From: Verrucomicrobiota bacterium
Lineage (GTDB): Bacteria; Verrucomicrobiota; Verrucomicrobiia; Verrucomicrobiales; DEV007
Length of the DNA stretch: 8,276 nucleotides
Direction of reading: 5' to 3'
NCBI GenBank assembly: GCA_013152075.1
Contig: JAADHD010000311.1
Location: forward strand, 1 to 8,276
A program made the position numbers and the translations under genes. Position 1 is the first letter of the stretch. Every line of letters begins with the position of its first letter. Below, piece after piece: positions 6,284 through 8,276 of the stretch. The notes beneath the pieces are model-generated. The model searched no databases and was not told the origin of the DNA. It saw only the letters and a list, made by a program, of their open reading frames with translations.

Positions 6284-7696
6284 ATGAAAAAATTCCTCAT
6301 CTTGATTCCTGTTGTCCTTCTGGCGCTCTGGGTCAGTATCACCTGGTTTATTGGCAGCTCAACCAAAAGTGGTTTCACCCGTGCTCTGGAGGAAATAAAC
6401 AACAATCTTGGAGCCGCTGCGGCTTTCACCTCAGTAACTGAAGAATCCTACTCCCGTGGTTTTCTCTCCAGTGAGGCCGTCACGAAAATCACCGGCGGCG
6501 ACGACTCTGATCCCGACAAAAAGGACGTCTTCCTGAAAATCAAAGCCTGGCACGGGCCGCTGATGATGACCCCTGATGGCCTGAAAATCGGCGCCGAATA
6601 TGTGAAAGTGACTCTGGATCAGGACCGACTGCCCGAAGAATTTAAAAAAATTATTGCTGATAGCTTCAACCAAAAAGAACCCTTTGAGATTGACGTCTTC
6701 ACCGGCTTTGGAGGAAAGACCGCGATAGATACAAAAATCGCAGCTTTTACATTCAATGGCGACAACGCTGAATCGGTGAAATTCGAAGGCTTGTCCGCAA
6801 ATCTTGAAACGAATATCCAAGGCACTTTCGCCAAAGGAAAAATTAATATTGGCTCATTCAGCTTCGAGGACAAAAAGAAAGGCAATCTCCTTTCCATAGC
6901 TACCGCCACTGGCGAAATGGATTTCACCAACATGGCAGTGAGAATGGCTGGCGACGGGTCTGCACACCTTGAATTCCCAGAGATCAAAGTCATCAATGAA
7001 GGCGATACTTACGCTGTCAAAGCACTTCGTTTCGGGAGCGTCTCTGCACGCAAAGAAGGCAAAATCGATATGACCTCGGAGGTAAGTGTCGGTGGATTCA
7101 AGGGGCCGGACAAAGGCCCGTATGCTGACGTTTTTTCCAAAATGGATGGCAAATTGGAAATGAAATTCGCCTCTGAAGGAATGGACGCTGAAACCTTAAA
7201 ATTGATGTTGTCGGCCCAACAGAAAATGCAGAAGTCCCAGGCTGATGATGGCGCTGGCTCAGAAGCGGCAACACAAGCTCTACACGACTACATGATCGCT
7301 GTCAGCCAGCTTCTGAAACCTGGCTACAAAATGAAAAACCATATCGCCTTTACCAACAAGAGCGGTGAATCAAAAATCGATTTAGGTCTGGAATACACCG
7401 GCACCAAGCCTCTTTTTGACTTAGGGACCATTAACGATTTGCTAGCAGCCGTCGAAATCGCTCTGGATCTGCAAATCGCCAAAGACCTTATTCCAGCGGC
7501 AGGCGTCCAGCAAATTCAGCCTGCCATCGCCATGGGCTTTGTCCTAGACAAAGGAGCCTTCTATAAAGGCGGGGCAATTCTCGCCGGTGGCGAGCTTACG
7601 GTGAACGGAAAAGAGTCCCCTGTTTTGAAGCAAATGGGACCGATGCTGAACATGCCGATTCCCTGGGAAAGCATGGGCATTAAAAAGAGCAAATAA
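6284..7696 (+). CDS. DUF945/YdgA-family membrane-anchored protein
   Basis: The product has 470 residues, close to the roughly 500 of E. coli YdgA. A Lys-rich start and one hydrophobic segment (4-23) should anchor it in the inner membrane with the bulk on the outside; no lipobox is seen. Matches to YdgA recalled from memory occur in order along the protein: WFIGSSTKSGF (21-31), YSRGFLSS (56-63), HGPL (90-93), KEPFEI (131-136) with the following glycine-rich strand, and a C-terminal GELTVNGK (436-443) followed by a Met/Pro-rich end. The middle is rich in alternating polar and hydrophobic strands, as expected for the repetitive beta fold of this family. The family has no established biochemical role that I can rely on. 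It follows trpB by 113 nt and has its own strong ribosome-binding site, so it is probably a separate unit. It is convergent with the next gene, with 8 nt between the stops. Confidence 0.82.
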   Translation: MKKFLILIPVVLLALWVSITWFIGSSTKSGFTRALEEINNNLGAAAAFTSVTEESYSRGFLSSEAVTKITGGDDSDPDKKDVFLKIKAWHGPLMMTPDGLKIGAEYVKVTLDQDRLPEEFKKIIADSFNQKEPFEIDVFTGFGGKTAIDTKIAAFTFNGDNAESVKFEGLSANLETNIQGTFAKGKINIGSFSFEDKKKGNLLSIATATGEMDFTNMAVRMAGDGSAHLEFPEIKVINEGDTYAVKALRFGSVSARKEGKIDMTSEVSVGGFKGPDKGPYADVFSKMDGKLEMKFASEGMDAETLKLMLSAQQKMQKSQADDGAGSEAATQALHDYMIAVSQLLKPGYKMKNHIAFTNKSGESKIDLGLEYTGTKPLFDLGTINDLLAAVEIALDLQIAKDLIPAAGVQQIQPAIAMGFVLDKGAFYKGGAILAGGELTVNGKESPVLKQMGPMLNMPIPWESMGIKKSK

Positions 7697-7704
7697 CGAC
7701 CCTC

Positions 7705-8276
7705 TTATTTTTTGGGTAACTCTATCGGGAGGTCGATCAAACGGTCGGAAGACTGGGTGAACTCCCGATTACTGAACACCCAGATCACCAGCTTTTTTTT
7801 GTCCCAGAATCCGGGTTCTTTCCTTACCCGCATCAATAACAAGCTCTTGCGCGCCTGAACCAAACCCGATCCTCTGAGGCCAACCCGATCAAGCGCAAAG
7901 CCCAATTCATATTGCAGCTGATCCTGCAGGCCCGCCGACCGACAATGCAGCCCTGCTGATTTTCCATCGGTGAAAACCAGAGTATGACTATCTCCAACGA
8001 GCAACACTGGGCTATCCTTGTCAGCTGGCACCGCTTCGATCTTTCCATCCACATCTCTACCCGCATAAGAGAGAGTCAAAACTTCATCCTTCGGAGTCGG
8101 CGTGAACCCTCCGCTTTTCACTTGATCACCTTTAATTGTCAGCGTCCCTTTTGCCGAACGCTTGAACGCCTCTTTCGGCTGGTTTTTGTACCACGCCTCT
8201 TCCTCAATAATTTTTTTGACCCGCGCAGCAATGATCTCTGTCGTCAACGGTGCAAAATGTGCATCCTGTTCGCAGA
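7705..8276 (-). CDS. AlgJ/AlgX-like SGNH-fold protein (probable polysaccharide O-acetylation), C-terminal part
   Basis: The frame runs open from the right window edge to a TAA at 7705-7707, giving the last 190 residues; the start is outside. A TTG at 8247 could be taken for a start, but the frame continues upstream through a family motif, so that start is rejected. The motif is DAHF (8265-8254), matching the D-x-H-W box of AlgX/AlgJ enzymes, followed by AlgJ-like helical sequence. About 90 residues later comes GDSHT, with the serine codon at 7989-7987. Asp, His and Ser in this permuted order form the catalytic triad of AlgX. The late KLVIWVFSNREF (about 7780-7745) fits the end of the same fold. 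Such proteins act in the periplasm, adding acetyl groups to exopolysaccharides with an MBOAT partner. No partner is visible here, and the HF in place of HW is a mild departure. The substrate cannot be named. Confidence 0.68.
   Translation of the reverse strand, partial: CEQDAHFAPLTTEIIAARVKKIIEEEAWYKNQPKEAFKRSAKGTLTIKGDQVKSGGFTPTPKDEVLTLSYAGRDVDGKIEAVPADKDSPVLLVGDSHTLVFTDGKSAGLHCRSAGLQDQLQYELGFALDRVGLRGSGLVQARKSLLLMRVRKEPGFWDKKKLVIWVFSNREFTQSSDRLIDLPIELPKK

Noticed and set aside
7682..7716. Possible terminator between the convergent DUF945 and SGNH genes
   Set aside because: A run of T follows, but the available stems (AAGAG/CTCTT, or ACCC/GGGT) are only 4-5 bp with long loops; too weak to call.

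Overview
The window reads as chromosomal DNA from a Gram-negative bacterium. It has a lipoprotein-type metal-binding protein, a predicted exported beta-propeller and a YdgA/DUF945-type protein. Most starts lack a Shine-Dalgarno sequence, and the TrpB sequence style made me think of Verrucomicrobiota. That phylum is a guess; no marker gene here settles it.

Layout. Positions 1-985 (minus) hold the N-terminal part of a GT-C fold membrane glycosyltransferase; its 3' end lies left of the window. Positions 986-1218 are a divergent intergenic region with a long inverted repeat (1031-1066), a smaller hairpin (1003-1016) and a plausible sigma70-type promoter (1174-1202). Positions 1219-4884 (plus) are a tight four-gene operon: a zinc/manganese-type solute-binding lipoprotein (znuA-like), its ATPase (znuC-like), its permease (znuB-like) and an exported NHL-type beta-propeller. 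The gaps are only 12, 12 and 15 nt. Positions 4953-6170 (plus) encode tryptophan synthase beta (trpB), with no trpA or trpF beside it. Positions 6284-7696 (plus) encode a DUF945/YdgA-family protein with the only textbook ribosome-binding site in the window. Positions 7705-8276 (minus) hold the C-terminal part of an AlgJ/AlgX-like SGNH protein, convergent with the DUF945 gene.

How the genes work together. The lipoprotein should capture metal outside the inner membrane and pass it to the permease, driven by the ATPase. The fourth gene is the most interesting. Its product resembles peptidyl-alpha-hydroxyglycine alpha-amidating lyase (PAL). Three His and one Tyr line up with PAL's zinc/active-site residues, the two PAL catalytic arginines appear replaced, and the predicted mature N-terminus begins His-Asp-His. 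Together with its place in the operon, this suggests an extracytoplasmic metal-handling partner of the importer, analogous in role to the beta-propeller zinc chaperone AztD of the aztABCD systems. The other genes look like ordinary, unrelated neighbours.
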